Notes under the pieces: model-generated
Database searches by the model: none
Seen by the model: the letters and a program-made list of their open reading frames with translations, nothing else
Told to the model about the DNA's origin: nothing
Origin: Alphaproteobacteria bacterium
GTDB lineage: Bacteria; Pseudomonadota; Alphaproteobacteria; JAUHZC01
Length of the DNA stretch: 64,000 bases
Direction of reading: 5' to 3'
Assembly (NCBI GenBank): GCA_023898725.1
Contig: CP060236.1
Span: forward strand, 372,001 to 436,000
Shown here: one piece after another, positions 36,701 through 45,382 of the stretch
Position numbering within the stretch: position 1 is the stretch's first letter
Layout: each line of letters opens with the position of its first letter
Made by a program: the position numbers and the translations under genes

Positions 36701-38260
36701 AAATGAGACGTTGTTACCACGTACGTGTGTTAGTTTCATACCCTCACGTCCATCCGGGCTGTATTCCTGGGATCCCTCAAGCATAGAAAAAATCATGGAA
36801 AAAACTGGATACAATTCACCGATATTACCTGATGCCCCATGGTAAAGGGATATTTGGCCTTGCTCCCAACACTTCTGTTCTGTGGTTATACGTCGCGCGA
36901 AAAATGCTATGTCTTCTACTTCATAATCCAACTCTCCGCGCATCTTAAAGAACAAAAGATAGTTTTTGATGTTTTCATGAAGATTTCCTTCGATAAAATG
37001 ATGGTTCAGTGTTTTGCGCAAGAGTCGAATACTGGGGCACTCAGGACCAAGATCTGCTGGGACGATACACGTGGGGTGAACAGGATCAGACGAAGATAAC
37101 ATCCCTTCTTTTACGACTTCAGCAGATGAGAGGATAGGGGTGGCTCTCGAATGCGAAAAAGATGGTACGGCGATTTCTTCTGAAGATTCTGAGTGTGGCA
37201 GGGGGGCAGGCTTAACCCAAGCAAGGGCTTCTCGTTCTCGCTGAAAATTTCTCACCAAACGCATTTTATCCACAACAGTTGAGGCAAAGGATTTTTGCAA
37301 TACCCGGTTACGTGAAAACGAATGTCCCATGTCCTCAAGCACACCTGTCCCCTTTTTTAGCCCAATAAGGCGCGAATCACCTTCCTGCCATGCCACATGG
37401 AATCCTCTAAGGGCTAATGTTTTGTAAGGGTTACCATCCTCATCCTTAGCAACATCAGGCTCGGCTAGTTCTTGGCGACGTATGGTACACACAGGATAAA
37501 GATTGTTTCCGGCACAAAAATGCATAAGATGAGCCCCAATCATTCGTTCAGCCAAAAGGTCACTCATCGATTCGAATAAAACCACGTTTTCTTTGTTCAA
37601 CGGGTTGCTATCCCCGCTTACTGGGTCTGGGGATTCATCAACCCCCGCACTATCAAAAACAGCACTACCCGGAATAGATGCTTGGGCGCCACTACCAGTA
37701 CTTCCCCCGCTACACACGAGGTTTTCCACATCTACCCACGCAAAGCGTCGATACTCTCGCTTATGTGAATCCTCAGCTTTGGCCACCAACCGAGCAATGT
37801 CTGAAGCAGACCGAAAAGGTACTTCCTTTATATATGTGGAAAAACTAGGAGATTCCCCAGTACGTATGAGTGTATGGCAAGGACTGTCGCACAAATCTTC
37901 ACGATGAAAAGCATACATACCAGCCGTTTCTTCCGCACATTCATCCCTTGCGGTATCTAAAAGAGACGCATGCTTGTCCTGTTCAGCCCCACCACCCATC
38001 GTACACCACGCATCGCAATCATCCCGCAGGCCCATAAGCACAAGAGACCGTCCCTCATGGCGCGCAACAAGCATGACACCTGCTGCCGTATTTTCGCTCA
38101 CCTGCAGGTAGCGTGCAGCGGGAATAGGGTAAGGGCCAAAAACTCTTTCATATTCTTCTATTCTGGCATCATTCACAGAATTGAGGGTTGCGTAAACAGG
38201 AAAGATTAACTGGAATACAAAAGAAAAAAGTGTGAGGTATGATGTGTACTTCTTAAACAT
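33725..38260 (-). CDS. Very large exported protein with Nudix-like box, candidate host-directed effector
   Basis: The 1511-residue protein begins with a signal peptide (FKKYTSYLTLFSFVFQLIFPVYA). Residues ~60-150 form a Nudix-like domain: VMLVARHEGRSLVLMGL, CTMGGGAEQ and RDECAEETAGMY, which resembles the REUxEExGU box with the usual Arg replaced by Asp and spacing slightly altered. Residues ~450-720 contain LYHGAS (474), SLSTSSTPKYF (572-582) and VLIQVVLPPEI, weakly reminiscent of ADP-ribosyltransferase motif spacing (low certainty). The C-terminal half has ankyrin-like helical pairs (LFLALGVDPTIDINGYPLG). Size, export signal and composition suggest a secreted effector. Homology to known toxins is not established. 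Confidence 0.72.
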   Translation of the reverse strand: MFKKYTSYLTLFSFVFQLIFPVYATLNSVNDARIEEYERVFGPYPIPAARYLQVSENTAAGVMLVARHEGRSLVLMGLRDDCDAWCTMGGGAEQDKHASLLDTARDECAEETAGMYAFHREDLCDSPCHTLIRTGESPSFSTYIKEVPFRSASDIARLVAKAEDSHKREYRRFAWVDVENLVCSGGSTGSGAQASIPGSAVFDSAGVDESPDPVSGDSNPLNKENVVLFESMSDLLAERMIGAHLMHFCAGNNLYPVCTIRRQELAEPDVAKDEDGNPYKTLALRGFHVAWQEGDSRLIGLKKGTGVLEDMGHSFSRNRVLQKSFASTVVDKMRLVRNFQREREALAWVKPAPLPHSESSEEIAVPSFSHSRATPILSSAEVVKEGMLSSSDPVHPTCIVPADLGPECPSIRLLRKTLNHHFIEGNLHENIKNYLLFFKMRGELDYEVEDIAFFARRITTEQKCWEQGQISLYHGASGNIGELYPVFSMIFSMLEGSQEYSPDGREGMKLTHVRGNNVSFGPLMRALKEDSTERLPVEAIQEIFSTCHDYDPQLVETRLCVNWALPAGPGVSLSTSSTPKYFLKAHSVLAASAERICSLAMRLLGVDVSYDSLRSPFLRAYGPDSDTNGVLIQVVLPPEIVTSYAHAAHVLPGDSQKIAKHFADLYTDSTANGQTSGSEPSAHSRKELQLTKTSLVPEAWFYPLPGVMGEHPETRLYRKKEIPHEALAQLYSDLQRTVRHTLVDLVASGHGLIPGAFHGHKKDRGVQQDDPRLLKLARLATEIVYGVSPKRETPEFALKSVILSGEPGDFLHLVNSWDYFEKMLAENPREYFDLALSTKSLRLPQAILERWFPGYSLYHRDPERSMLNKNEISNYLDRVFCEGSPSISQMEEIFRSIDTEDLCDSGSAIDPSDFMEDFPTACCVLRFWGKYAVEPFLYCLPELIKGDDYGGKVPDVDEAMRENIDLSRYFADPTLREKFRLTELLLAYPSSGWARLFLALGVDPTIDINGYPLGYYFLVSPRSGDSLNLDNPELLRDHSFMEAISAGARDDFVPQYISFRVCNGFPLYTLSKDRDSDTSFFNQREAGLFDYFAGVFKDFSFRSFQPPERKSLRRFIEVVTRKYDHDHQPAEMMEASLDLINTLRLTKFPCVSPISEDSPQILDALRPWVQGLEAMHEAVKHKDFDAIISRLSGVDHNTQVRTFVWALRGDCPLPILERMVVECSEALQGYFKKDFLVESFPQHKGEVIQWLYRDTLFAEENVLNRFLRVVTPDIFESIARNNSYYIDPHKIHQDTLGILYENAVRGQSEHALERLLGFAVESKDWTWAKNYPDFLEQKWPLSISGTRIGIFCGMMGLLANNIGAEEILRKSFQILSGQDTNHKKLCAQITNFRYWCQEAYKTAETVLCSINSDEFKPIFDDACRYDHLRHEDINKWRDEPSLEYEPVDWGAGERPDKELHDLNITLLMLQTGANEEEALETIRTRKEQEASKVIRRWVSRYLRQARMPSVS

Positions 38261-38360
38261 TTATATATTTCTATAGTATTATTACATAACCTGTGTAACC
38301 TTTTTAACCCGTGAAATGCAAGACGAGTAAGAAATATTTTTTCACTCCTCTGGGTACTTT

Positions 38361-38867
38361 CTACAAGAGCGTATCATGTACAGAATGCTTATTCTCTTCG
38401 TCAAAATATCGGCCCTGACGGAGGGCCTCACTAATAACACAGGCGCCCGCAATCGCTACATTCAAAGAGCGTGCATGCGCAACCATAGGAATCTTTACTG
38501 CAAGAGGTGTTTGCTCCGTGACAGCTCTCGAAAACCCACAACTCTCGCGGCCAAGCAATAAAATATCATCAGGGAAAAACACAAAGTCCAGAAAAGATGT
38601 TTCAGCCTCCGGGCTGATACGGACCATGCGCCTTCCTTCATGGATACTTCTAAAGTGTTCCCAGCTATCATATCTGCTTACCGAAGCCATATCCATATAA
38701 TCCATTCCGGCCCGTAATAAATTCCTATCGCGCCACACAAAACCACACGGTTCAACCACATGCAGATGCGTGCCAAAGCACGCCGATAGGCGCATCAATG
38801 TTCCTGTGTTTTGGGGAATTTCGGGTTCAATAAGAGCAAGGCTTGGTTTTATTGACGGTTTTTTCAC
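38361..38867 (-). CDS. trmL: tRNA (cytidine(34)-2'-O)-methyltransferase, TrmL-like
   Basis: The 168-residue SPOUT methyltransferase contains IEPEIPQNTGTLMRLSACFG, RAGMDYMDMASV, LLLGRESCGF near 107 and the knot loop SLNVAIAGACVISEALR near 140. This is the TrmL pattern. It methylates the wobble ribose of certain tRNA-Leu. Length and motifs are normal. It is isolated between the 1511-residue protein and the duplicated region, with no operon partners. Confidence 0.93.
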   Translation of the reverse strand: MKKPSIKPSLALIEPEIPQNTGTLMRLSACFGTHLHVVEPCGFVWRDRNLLRAGMDYMDMASVSRYDSWEHFRSIHEGRRMVRISPEAETSFLDFVFFPDDILLLGRESCGFSRAVTEQTPLAVKIPMVAHARSLNVAIAGACVISEALRQGRYFDEENKHSVHDTLL

Positions 38868-39062
38868 ACGATTGATCCTTATTGGTGGGCGTATTCCACC
38901 GTACAGCCTTGTTGGCTCAAATCAAGAACGTGATGAAGGAACATGCACAAAATATATAATCACCCTTGTTGTGTAAACAAAGAATGCTTGGATTAAGGTT
39001 TTTCCATGGCTTGTGTTTCTATGATGGGGTGCTTCTGGTGGCCTCTTGCAAAACCTCTGATC

Positions 39063-41015
39063 TTATTCACCACCACCAGAACCCGTTGCAGCCAACTCAC
39101 CATCGATATCATCCACAACAAGATGGTCTAACAAGACACGATAAGCGCTTCGTGTGCTGCGCGCATCCTGCGATATCATACCCGAATGCAGATGAAGCGT
39201 CAGTGGATACGGAAGGTTCGGATGCCGAACACGCACACGCGATCCTTCCATTTCCCCAAGAACAAAACTATCCGGAAAAATTCTCTGTAAAGCCTCAAGA
39301 CCCTGACGAATAGCAAAGCCATTGATCATAGAACCACCAGGCGTATTCAACAGATCAGCAAAACGACGCAGCCCATTATTAGCACCGAGATTACTCAACA
39401 AAACACGCGCAACAGGAAGCTCTTGTGAACGAAATACTCCAGGAGAAACGCTGGCTGCTTCAGCCCTATCATCAACACTAACGGCTTGACTAGCGGCTTG
39501 CGGAGCCGATGCGCTTGAATCACCAGAACGTAACACCTGGCGGCGATGAGAAAGAGCCTGATTCACAGCATGAATGATTCCCCATTGGCGCTCATTTTCA
39601 GCGTCAGCCGCATCGCGCTCTTTCTGTAGACGTGCTTCTTCTTCAAGAAGTTTCGCCTGATTTTGTGCCGCAACAGAAGGCTCCGCGGATGCAAGTGGTG
39701 CACGTGCAACAGCTATCTCTGGGCGTTGAGGAGCCGCTGATCGCTTTTTGTTAGATCCTTTTTTCCGACGACCTTTGGTCTTAGAAGGAGACGCCGCTGC
39801 CGCTTCTGGCTTTGATCCCCCACCAGCACCAACCCCAGAACCAACATCCGCAGGTTCGCCACGCAGAATACGACGTGCACGCGCAACAGCTTCCTTGGAA
39901 GGACGACGCGCTTGAAGAGATGCATTAATGCTTTCCTGAACCAAAAGCTCACCCTCTAAATAGGGTCCATTAATTTTTTCTATGGTTGCTAAAACTCCTT
40001 CAAACACTTTTTTTCGTTTTTTGGATGCAAACACCCAGTCAACCATCACAGTGTCCCACGCCTCAATCTTTGGTTCCGGCAAATGTTGCTGGCTCGGCGG
40101 ACCATTCAACCTGTCTGAGGCAATTCTATGGGTCCCATATCGCCATAAAGCCGCCGCTTCTAGCTCAGGGGTTATCTGGAGATGGGGAAGGGCCCTTCCA
40201 GACTCATCCTTGCCTATAATTGTGAATTCACAAGGACTAGGAATCCTATTTGTTTTTCCTTGCATATAATCAGAGAATGCCTTGTTCGCGGCTAGGTGTT
40301 CATTAAGAGAGGCACGCATGGCGTTCTTTGCACTGAAAAAGCCCAAAGACTCTGTACGGGAAGGCCTCTGGCCTGAAAGGTTGACATGGGTACCCAGGAG
40401 AACAAGCAAACTTTTCTTACAATCACGCGGACTCATGTAGGCATAGAATGTTCGCAATAAAAGAAAGTGGGGGAGCTCTGTATAGTATTCGACCTCCCTA
40501 AGGAGCTTCACATCCGTATTCATAAGCAGTGATTCTAAAAGTATAACCTGAGGATTGTATGCCGAAAAACGACCGCCTATAGTGTGTATTTTGTGATATT
40601 TAAAAGCATGTGAGTACAAAAACCTGCTTATTTTTTGTGCAAAAAGGCGAGGGGCAATACTACGCTTCTTATCTTCTGTCAAACGTTGAAAACTATTATA
40701 CTCGTGGAAATGAGAATCAACTACAGTCACATTATTCAACCAATTTGAAGCATGCTCAGCTAGATCCCCCAGCATACCGTGATTCAACCGCTCTCCATAC
40801 GCAGCTTCAGCCAGCTTCTGTTTTCCCTCCCCAAAAAAATCAGATGCAGCCTTAATAGCAATTGCTCTACCTCCCATAAAAGCAATGGTTTCACGCATTG
40901 CTGAGCGAATTTCATCTGGATTTGTGCCAATACCCTCTTGTTCATCACGGCTGCTTGAAGCACATATATGAAAGGCCGTAAAAAAGATGATAAAAAAGAA
41001 CTTTATGCTGCGCAT
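39063..41015 (-). CDS. Exported mosaic protein, paralogue A of a tandem pair
   Basis: The 650-residue protein has a signal peptide (MRSIKFFFIIFFTAFHICAS). Residues ~47-360 are the variable part, with conserved islands YNSFQRLTED, YAYMSPRDC and SLNEHLAANKAFSDY. Residues 369-650 are almost identical to paralogue B: a Gly/Ala/Lys-rich linker (KGRRKKGSNKKRSA), a predicted coiled coil (KLLEEEARLQKERDAADAEN) and a compact C-terminal domain (LEALQRIFPDSFVLGEMEGS, VRHPNLPYPLTLHLHSG). The last domain loosely resembles the HicA-type fold (GS....HP......H.G) without the usual catalytic His. No family is certain. The constant-tail/variable-head layout suggests a secreted polymorphic factor. Confidence 0.7.
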   Translation of the reverse strand: MRSIKFFFIIFFTAFHICASSSRDEQEGIGTNPDEIRSAMRETIAFMGGRAIAIKAASDFFGEGKQKLAEAAYGERLNHGMLGDLAEHASNWLNNVTVVDSHFHEYNSFQRLTEDKKRSIAPRLFAQKISRFLYSHAFKYHKIHTIGGRFSAYNPQVILLESLLMNTDVKLLREVEYYTELPHFLLLRTFYAYMSPRDCKKSLLVLLGTHVNLSGQRPSRTESLGFFSAKNAMRASLNEHLAANKAFSDYMQGKTNRIPSPCEFTIIGKDESGRALPHLQITPELEAAALWRYGTHRIASDRLNGPPSQQHLPEPKIEAWDTVMVDWVFASKKRKKVFEGVLATIEKINGPYLEGELLVQESINASLQARRPSKEAVARARRILRGEPADVGSGVGAGGGSKPEAAAASPSKTKGRRKKGSNKKRSAAPQRPEIAVARAPLASAEPSVAAQNQAKLLEEEARLQKERDAADAENERQWGIIHAVNQALSHRRQVLRSGDSSASAPQAASQAVSVDDRAEAASVSPGVFRSQELPVARVLLSNLGANNGLRRFADLLNTPGGSMINGFAIRQGLEALQRIFPDSFVLGEMEGSRVRVRHPNLPYPLTLHLHSGMISQDARSTRSAYRVLLDHLVVDDIDGELAATGSGGGE

Positions 41016-41090
41016 TGTACGTCTATCATATTATTGTTTGTATTCATATATTATAAGTATTAATATAAGTCAATACATGTCATAAATAAA

Positions 41091-41220
41091 TTATGACTGA
41101 ATATCTGGTCGAAAGTTAGCAATAACTTTGTGATCAACAGGCGTACGCTGAATTACAGCCATCACCTCCTTCACCTTTGCCGCACGATCATGCAAAGTAA
41201 ATGGCTTTGGCAAAAAGTGG
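41091..41220 (-). pseudogene. Truncated copy of the 3' end of cckA
   Basis: These 130 bases match the last 130 bases of the cckA gene (43319-43448) with about five differences, including the stop codon and the codons for the HFLPKPFSLHD-like end. The start of the gene is missing. It was left by the tandem duplication and cannot make a kinase. Confidence 0.92.
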
Positions 41221-41232
41221 CCGAAAACTTTC

Positions 41233-43448
41233 GGATTAAGGTTTTTCCATGGCTTGTGTTTCTATGATGGGGTTCCTCTAGTGGCCTCTTGCAAAACCTC
41301 TGATCTTATTCACCACCACCAGAACCCGTTGCAACCAACTCACCATCGATATCATCCACAACAAGATGGTCTAACAAGACACGATAAGCGCTTCGTGTGC
41401 TGCGCGCATCCTGCGATATCATACCCGAATGCAGATGAAGCGTCAGTGGATACGGAAGGTTCGGATGCCGAACACGCACACGCGATCCTTCCATTTCCCC
41501 AAGAACAAAACTATCCGGAAAAATTCTCTGTAAAGCCTCAAGACCCTGACGAATAGCAAAGCCATTGATCATAGAACCACCAGGCGTATTCAACAGATCA
41601 GCAAAACGACGCAGCCCATTATTAGCACCGAGATTACTCAACAAAACACGCGCAACAGGAAGCTCTTGTGAACGAAATACTCCAGGAGAAACGCTGGCTG
41701 CTTCAGCCCTATCATCAACACTAACGGCTTGACTAGCGGCTTGCGGAGCCGATGCGCTTGAATCACCAGAACGTAACACCTGGCGGCGATGAGAAAGAGC
41801 CTGATTCACAGCATGAATGATTCCCCATTGGCGCTCATTTTCAGCGTCAGCCGCATCGCGCTCTTTCTGTAGACGTGCTTCTTCTTCAAGAAGTTTCGCC
41901 TGATTTTGTGCCGCAACAGAAGGCTCCGCGGATGCAAGTGGTGCACGTGCAACAGCTATCTCTGGGCGTTGAGGAGCCGCTGATCGCTTTTTGTTAGATC
42001 CTTTTTTCCGACGACCTTTGGTCTTAGAAGGAGACGCCGCTGCCGCTTCTGGCTTTGATCCCCCACCAGCACCAACCCCAGAACCAACATCCGCAGGTTC
42101 GCCACGCAGAATACGACGTGCACGCGCAACAGCTTCCTTGGAAGGACGACGCGCTTGAAAAGATGCATTAACAAGCTTATTTGTCGCGATACCCATAGGC
42201 GAATGGTTACCATTCCTTTCCACACTTACTAAAGCTTCTTTAAATGCTTTTTTTCGCTTTGTTGATGCCTGCACCCAATCAGCCATCACAGTTCCCCACG
42301 CCGAGTAAGCCAACTTGTCTGTGGCGGGAAGTTTTGAATATCCAGATATCCATAAAATAGCCGCCTCTAGCTCAGGGGTTATCTGGAGATGGGGAAGCGC
42401 CCTTCCAGACTCATCCTTGCCTATAATTGTGAATTCACGAGGACCAGGAATCCTATTTGTTTTTCCTTGAATATAATCAGAGAATGCCTTGTTCGCGGCT
42501 AGATGTTCATTGAGAGAGACACGCATGGCGTTCTGTACGCTGAGAACAGTCGCAGATCTTACATGGGAGGGCATCACGAGGGAATCTGAGGGGGTTGCAA
42601 ACTCTATTGACACTGTTTCACCCAAGGGAAAATTCATGTTTTGTCTACAGTCACGCGGACTCATGTAGGCATAGTATGATCGCAAAAAAAGGTATGATCG
42701 GAGATCTGCATAATAGATTGAGTCTTTATCGATTTGCAACTCCCTCTTCATAATAAACGATTCTAAAGAAATAAGCTCAGGATATGTTGGCAGAAACCTC
42801 CGGTTTCTATTATACAGATTATGGTATTGCGAAGCTTTGCGGTAAAAATAACCTACCATTTGCCGCGCAAAAAGACCAGGAGCGTTGATACGCTTATCAT
42901 CTTCTGTCAAACGTTGAAAACTATTATAATTCTCCAAATTAAGAGCAACTTCCCTCACATGACTCGACCAGAGTGAAGCTTGGTGGGATAGCGTATCCAC
43001 CATATCATGATTCAACTGCTGTCCATACGCAGCCTCAGCCAGCTCCAGTTCTCCGTCTCGAAGAAAATCGGCTGCAGCCCTAACAGCGACGACTCTACCT
43101 TCGATAAAAGCAATGGTTTCACGAATTGCTGAGCGAATTTCATCTGGATTTGTGCCAATACCCTCTTGTTCATCACGGCTGCTTGAAGCACATATATGAA
43201 AGGCCGTAAAAAAGATGATAAAAAAGAACTTTATGCTGCTCATTGTATATCCATCATATTATTGTTTGTATTTATATATTGTCAGTATTAACATAAGTCA
43301 ATACATGTCATAAATAAATTATGACTGAATATCTGGTCGAAAGTTAGCAATAACTTTGTTATCAACAGGTGTACGCTGAATTACAGCCATCACCTCCTTC
43401 ACCTTTGCCGCAAGATCATGCAAACTAAATGGCTTTGGCAAAAAGTGG
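41233..43448. repeat. Tandem duplication, copy 2 (about 2.2 kb)
   Basis: This unit is joined to copy 1 by a 12-base junction (41221-41232). That junction plus the first GG of this copy forms the small palindrome CCGAAA-AC-TTTCGG. Copy 2 ends inside the intact cckA gene, so this is probably the original arrangement and copy 1 the inserted duplicate. The direction of the duplication is inferred from that. Confidence 0.9.
41306..43243 (-). CDS. Exported mosaic protein, paralogue B of a tandem pair
   Basis: This 645-residue protein has the same design as paralogue A: signal peptide, variable head with the same conserved islands, and a C-terminal ~280-residue part that is nearly identical (a single visible exchange near the end, GELVATG instead of GELAATG). 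The first ~46 residues also match. Between residues ~47 and ~360 the two proteins differ strongly, for example SLWSSHVREVALNLENYNSF against SNWLNNVTVVDSHFHEYNSF. It lies 75 bases after cckA in the same orientation, and may be transcribed with it. Confidence 0.72.
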   Translation of the reverse strand: MSSIKFFFIIFFTAFHICASSSRDEQEGIGTNPDEIRSAIRETIAFIEGRVVAVRAAADFLRDGELELAEAAYGQQLNHDMVDTLSHQASLWSSHVREVALNLENYNSFQRLTEDDKRINAPGLFARQMVGYFYRKASQYHNLYNRNRRFLPTYPELISLESFIMKRELQIDKDSIYYADLRSYLFLRSYYAYMSPRDCRQNMNFPLGETVSIEFATPSDSLVMPSHVRSATVLSVQNAMRVSLNEHLAANKAFSDYIQGKTNRIPGPREFTIIGKDESGRALPHLQITPELEAAILWISGYSKLPATDKLAYSAWGTVMADWVQASTKRKKAFKEALVSVERNGNHSPMGIATNKLVNASFQARRPSKEAVARARRILRGEPADVGSGVGAGGGSKPEAAAASPSKTKGRRKKGSNKKRSAAPQRPEIAVARAPLASAEPSVAAQNQAKLLEEEARLQKERDAADAENERQWGIIHAVNQALSHRRQVLRSGDSSASAPQAASQAVSVDDRAEAASVSPGVFRSQELPVARVLLSNLGANNGLRRFADLLNTPGGSMINGFAIRQGLEALQRIFPDSFVLGEMEGSRVRVRHPNLPYPLTLHLHSGMISQDARSTRSAYRVLLDHLVVDDIDGELVATGSGGGE

Positions 43449-45370
43449 ATGGATTCATCGTGACTCAATTGATCCCGAAATGATGTTTCTGCATAACCCG
43501 ATATAAAAATAATCGCTGCCTTAGGGCTTATTTCTTGAATTTCCTTTGCAAGGCTTGGGCCATCCATATTAGGCATTACAACATCAGTAACAATAATATC
43601 AAACGGTTGGTCAAGAGTAACAGCATTTTTAAAAATATTGATGCCCTCCCGCCCATCCTGAGCCTCGACAACATCATAGCCTTTGTCTCGCAAGGCCCGC
43701 GTAGCAAACAAGCGCACGGCTTTTTCATCCTCCACCAACAAGATACGCCCAGAGCCGCTCAAGCTTTTTTGGCGGTCTTCTATTTCTTCAGTTTTTCGGC
43801 TTATATTTACTGCCTTATTGGGAATAAATCGTGGAAGAAATACTTTAAAGGTTGTACCTATATTGACTTCCGTTTCAACCCCAATAAATCCATCCATTTG
43901 CTTCACAATACCATAAACCGTTGAAAGCCCAAGCCCTGTCCCGGCACCACTTTCTTTTGTTGAGAAAAAAGGATCAAAGATACGCGAAAGATTCTCTTCA
44001 TCAATGCCAGTTCCTGTATCTGTAACCTCAAGGACTACATACGAGCCTTGGGGGATTGCTTCGGTGCCAATAATTGTGCGGCGATTAAATATTTTGTTAT
44101 AGGTTTTAATTTGTATCAATCCCCCCTTAGGCATGGCGTCGCGAGCATTAACAACCATATTAATAACTACCTGCTCAAAGTAACCATGGTCTATTTTCAC
44201 GAGGCCCAGACCTTGCCCGTGATGGACTTTTAAGTCATTTGATGTTCCAATCAATCGTTGCAAAAGAGCTGTTAACTCTGAGAGAGTCTCCCCCAGATCA
44301 ATCACCTTTGGTTGAAGCGTTTGCTGCCGAGAAAAGGCCAGAAGCTGCCTCACGAGATTCGCCGCACGATCCGTGTTTTGCTTAATCTGCATAATATCTG
44401 TGAAGGATTGATCACCAGGAGAATGCCGACTCAACAAAAGATCGCAAAAACCCGCCATCGCCGTGAGCAAATTATTGAAGTCATGAGCAATACCACCCGC
44501 CAACTGCCCCATCGCATGCAATTTCTGGGACTGCAATAAACGCAACTGTAGATTTTTTTGCTCTGATTGATCAAAAATATGTAGGCTGATATTATCGGTT
44601 GGTAAGCGCTGGATATACCCAGAAACAGGGCTCGCGCGGTTAGCAAAAAGGATGTCTATTTCCTTACGGTCATAAGATTTTTGCCAAAATCCATTAAGCG
44701 TAGACTCAAATTCAGACGTTTCCTCTTCAGCCAACAGAGAGGCAAAAGAAACATTGCGCGCAAGTCCTTCACCCGCAAGAGACTCAAATGAAGGGTTCCA
44801 TGTTTTTACATTTCCCTGAGAGTCCATAATTAAAATAGCCGTCAATGCGCGATCAAACAAAAGCTTAATAACCTCTTGCTCAGCAGGTGTGCGCTGATTG
44901 CTATTTAATGAGCGCTCTTCATATGTCATGGCATACAAACTACCATAACCAGTGATTGGCTGAATACGCAGACGCACCCACGCATCATCTGGATCTTTGG
45001 AAAAATCTTCGATTGTTACCTTTTCGCTGTATGCCGTTTTCAAAAATGCATAGAAACGCTCACGTTCCAAAGAGTTGAGCTCTTCCCCGATATCTTTCAT
45101 TGTTCGAGGGGCACCTTCTGGAAACAGGGCCTCAAAGGCCTTGTTGATGGTTATTATTTCTCCTTGAGAGTTCACAAGAGCTTGAGGAAGCGGGGATAAA
45201 TTTAACAGGTGGTTGATGTAGCGCGGCGCCTTATGGTGGGGCCAGTAGAGGTGATAATACAGTGTACTTGCACATATACCAGCCAACACCGCTCCCGCAA
45301 AAAACAGTATCATTCTCGCCCCTCCCTGAATGGTCCAAATTACCATATTTGGGTGAATGTCACTAGCCAA
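43319..45370 (-). CDS. cckA: CckA-type hybrid sensor histidine kinase
   Basis: The 683-residue protein has an N-terminal membrane helix (~20-40), two PAS-like domains (~55-150 and ~165-270), the HisKA region with phospho-accepting His296 in GGIAHDFNNLLTA, an HATPase domain (N box VVINMVVNARDAMPKGG, G1 DTGTGIDEENL, G2 GTGLGLSTVYG) and a C-terminal receiver with phospho-acceptor Asp596 in IIVTDVVMPNMDG and Lys in LPKPFS. CckA passes phosphate through ChpT to CtrA, which controls the alphaproteobacterial cell cycle. It is 12 bases downstream of the ELM1-family gene. Internal ATGs at codons 9 and 20 are possible starts. Its 3' end has been copied into the tandem duplication. Confidence 0.93.
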   Translation of the reverse strand: MASDIHPNMVIWTIQGGARMILFFAGAVLAGICASTLYYHLYWPHHKAPRYINHLLNLSPLPQALVNSQGEIITINKAFEALFPEGAPRTMKDIGEELNSLERERFYAFLKTAYSEKVTIEDFSKDPDDAWVRLRIQPITGYGSLYAMTYEERSLNSNQRTPAEQEVIKLLFDRALTAILIMDSQGNVKTWNPSFESLAGEGLARNVSFASLLAEEETSEFESTLNGFWQKSYDRKEIDILFANRASPVSGYIQRLPTDNISLHIFDQSEQKNLQLRLLQSQKLHAMGQLAGGIAHDFNNLLTAMAGFCDLLLSRHSPGDQSFTDIMQIKQNTDRAANLVRQLLAFSRQQTLQPKVIDLGETLSELTALLQRLIGTSNDLKVHHGQGLGLVKIDHGYFEQVVINMVVNARDAMPKGGLIQIKTYNKIFNRRTIIGTEAIPQGSYVVLEVTDTGTGIDEENLSRIFDPFFSTKESGAGTGLGLSTVYGIVKQMDGFIGVETEVNIGTTFKVFLPRFIPNKAVNISRKTEEIEDRQKSLSGSGRILLVEDEKAVRLFATRALRDKGYDVVEAQDGREGINIFKNAVTLDQPFDIIVTDVVMPNMDGPSLAKEIQEISPKAAIIFISGYAETSFRDQLSHDESIHFLPKPFSLHDLAAKVKEVMAVIQRTPVDNKVIANFRPDIQS

Positions 45371-45382
45371 TTCAGAGACTAC

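Larger units (their letters stand above)
38990..41220. repeat. Tandem duplication, copy 1 (about 2.2 kb)
   Basis: This unit and the one at 41233-43448 share their ends: GGATTAAGGTTTTTCCATGG at the left end and GGCTTTGGCAAAAAGTGG at the right end. Each unit holds, in transcript order (leftward), the 3' end of a cckA-like gene, a short intergenic stretch and a ~650-codon exported protein gene. The units are nearly identical at both ends and diverge in the middle of the coding region. Confidence 0.93.

Noticed and set aside
38990..41300. Insertion sequence or transposon behind the duplicated unit
   Set aside because: There is no transposase, no terminal inverted repeats longer than the short junction palindrome, and no target-site duplication. 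Simple tandem duplication explains it.
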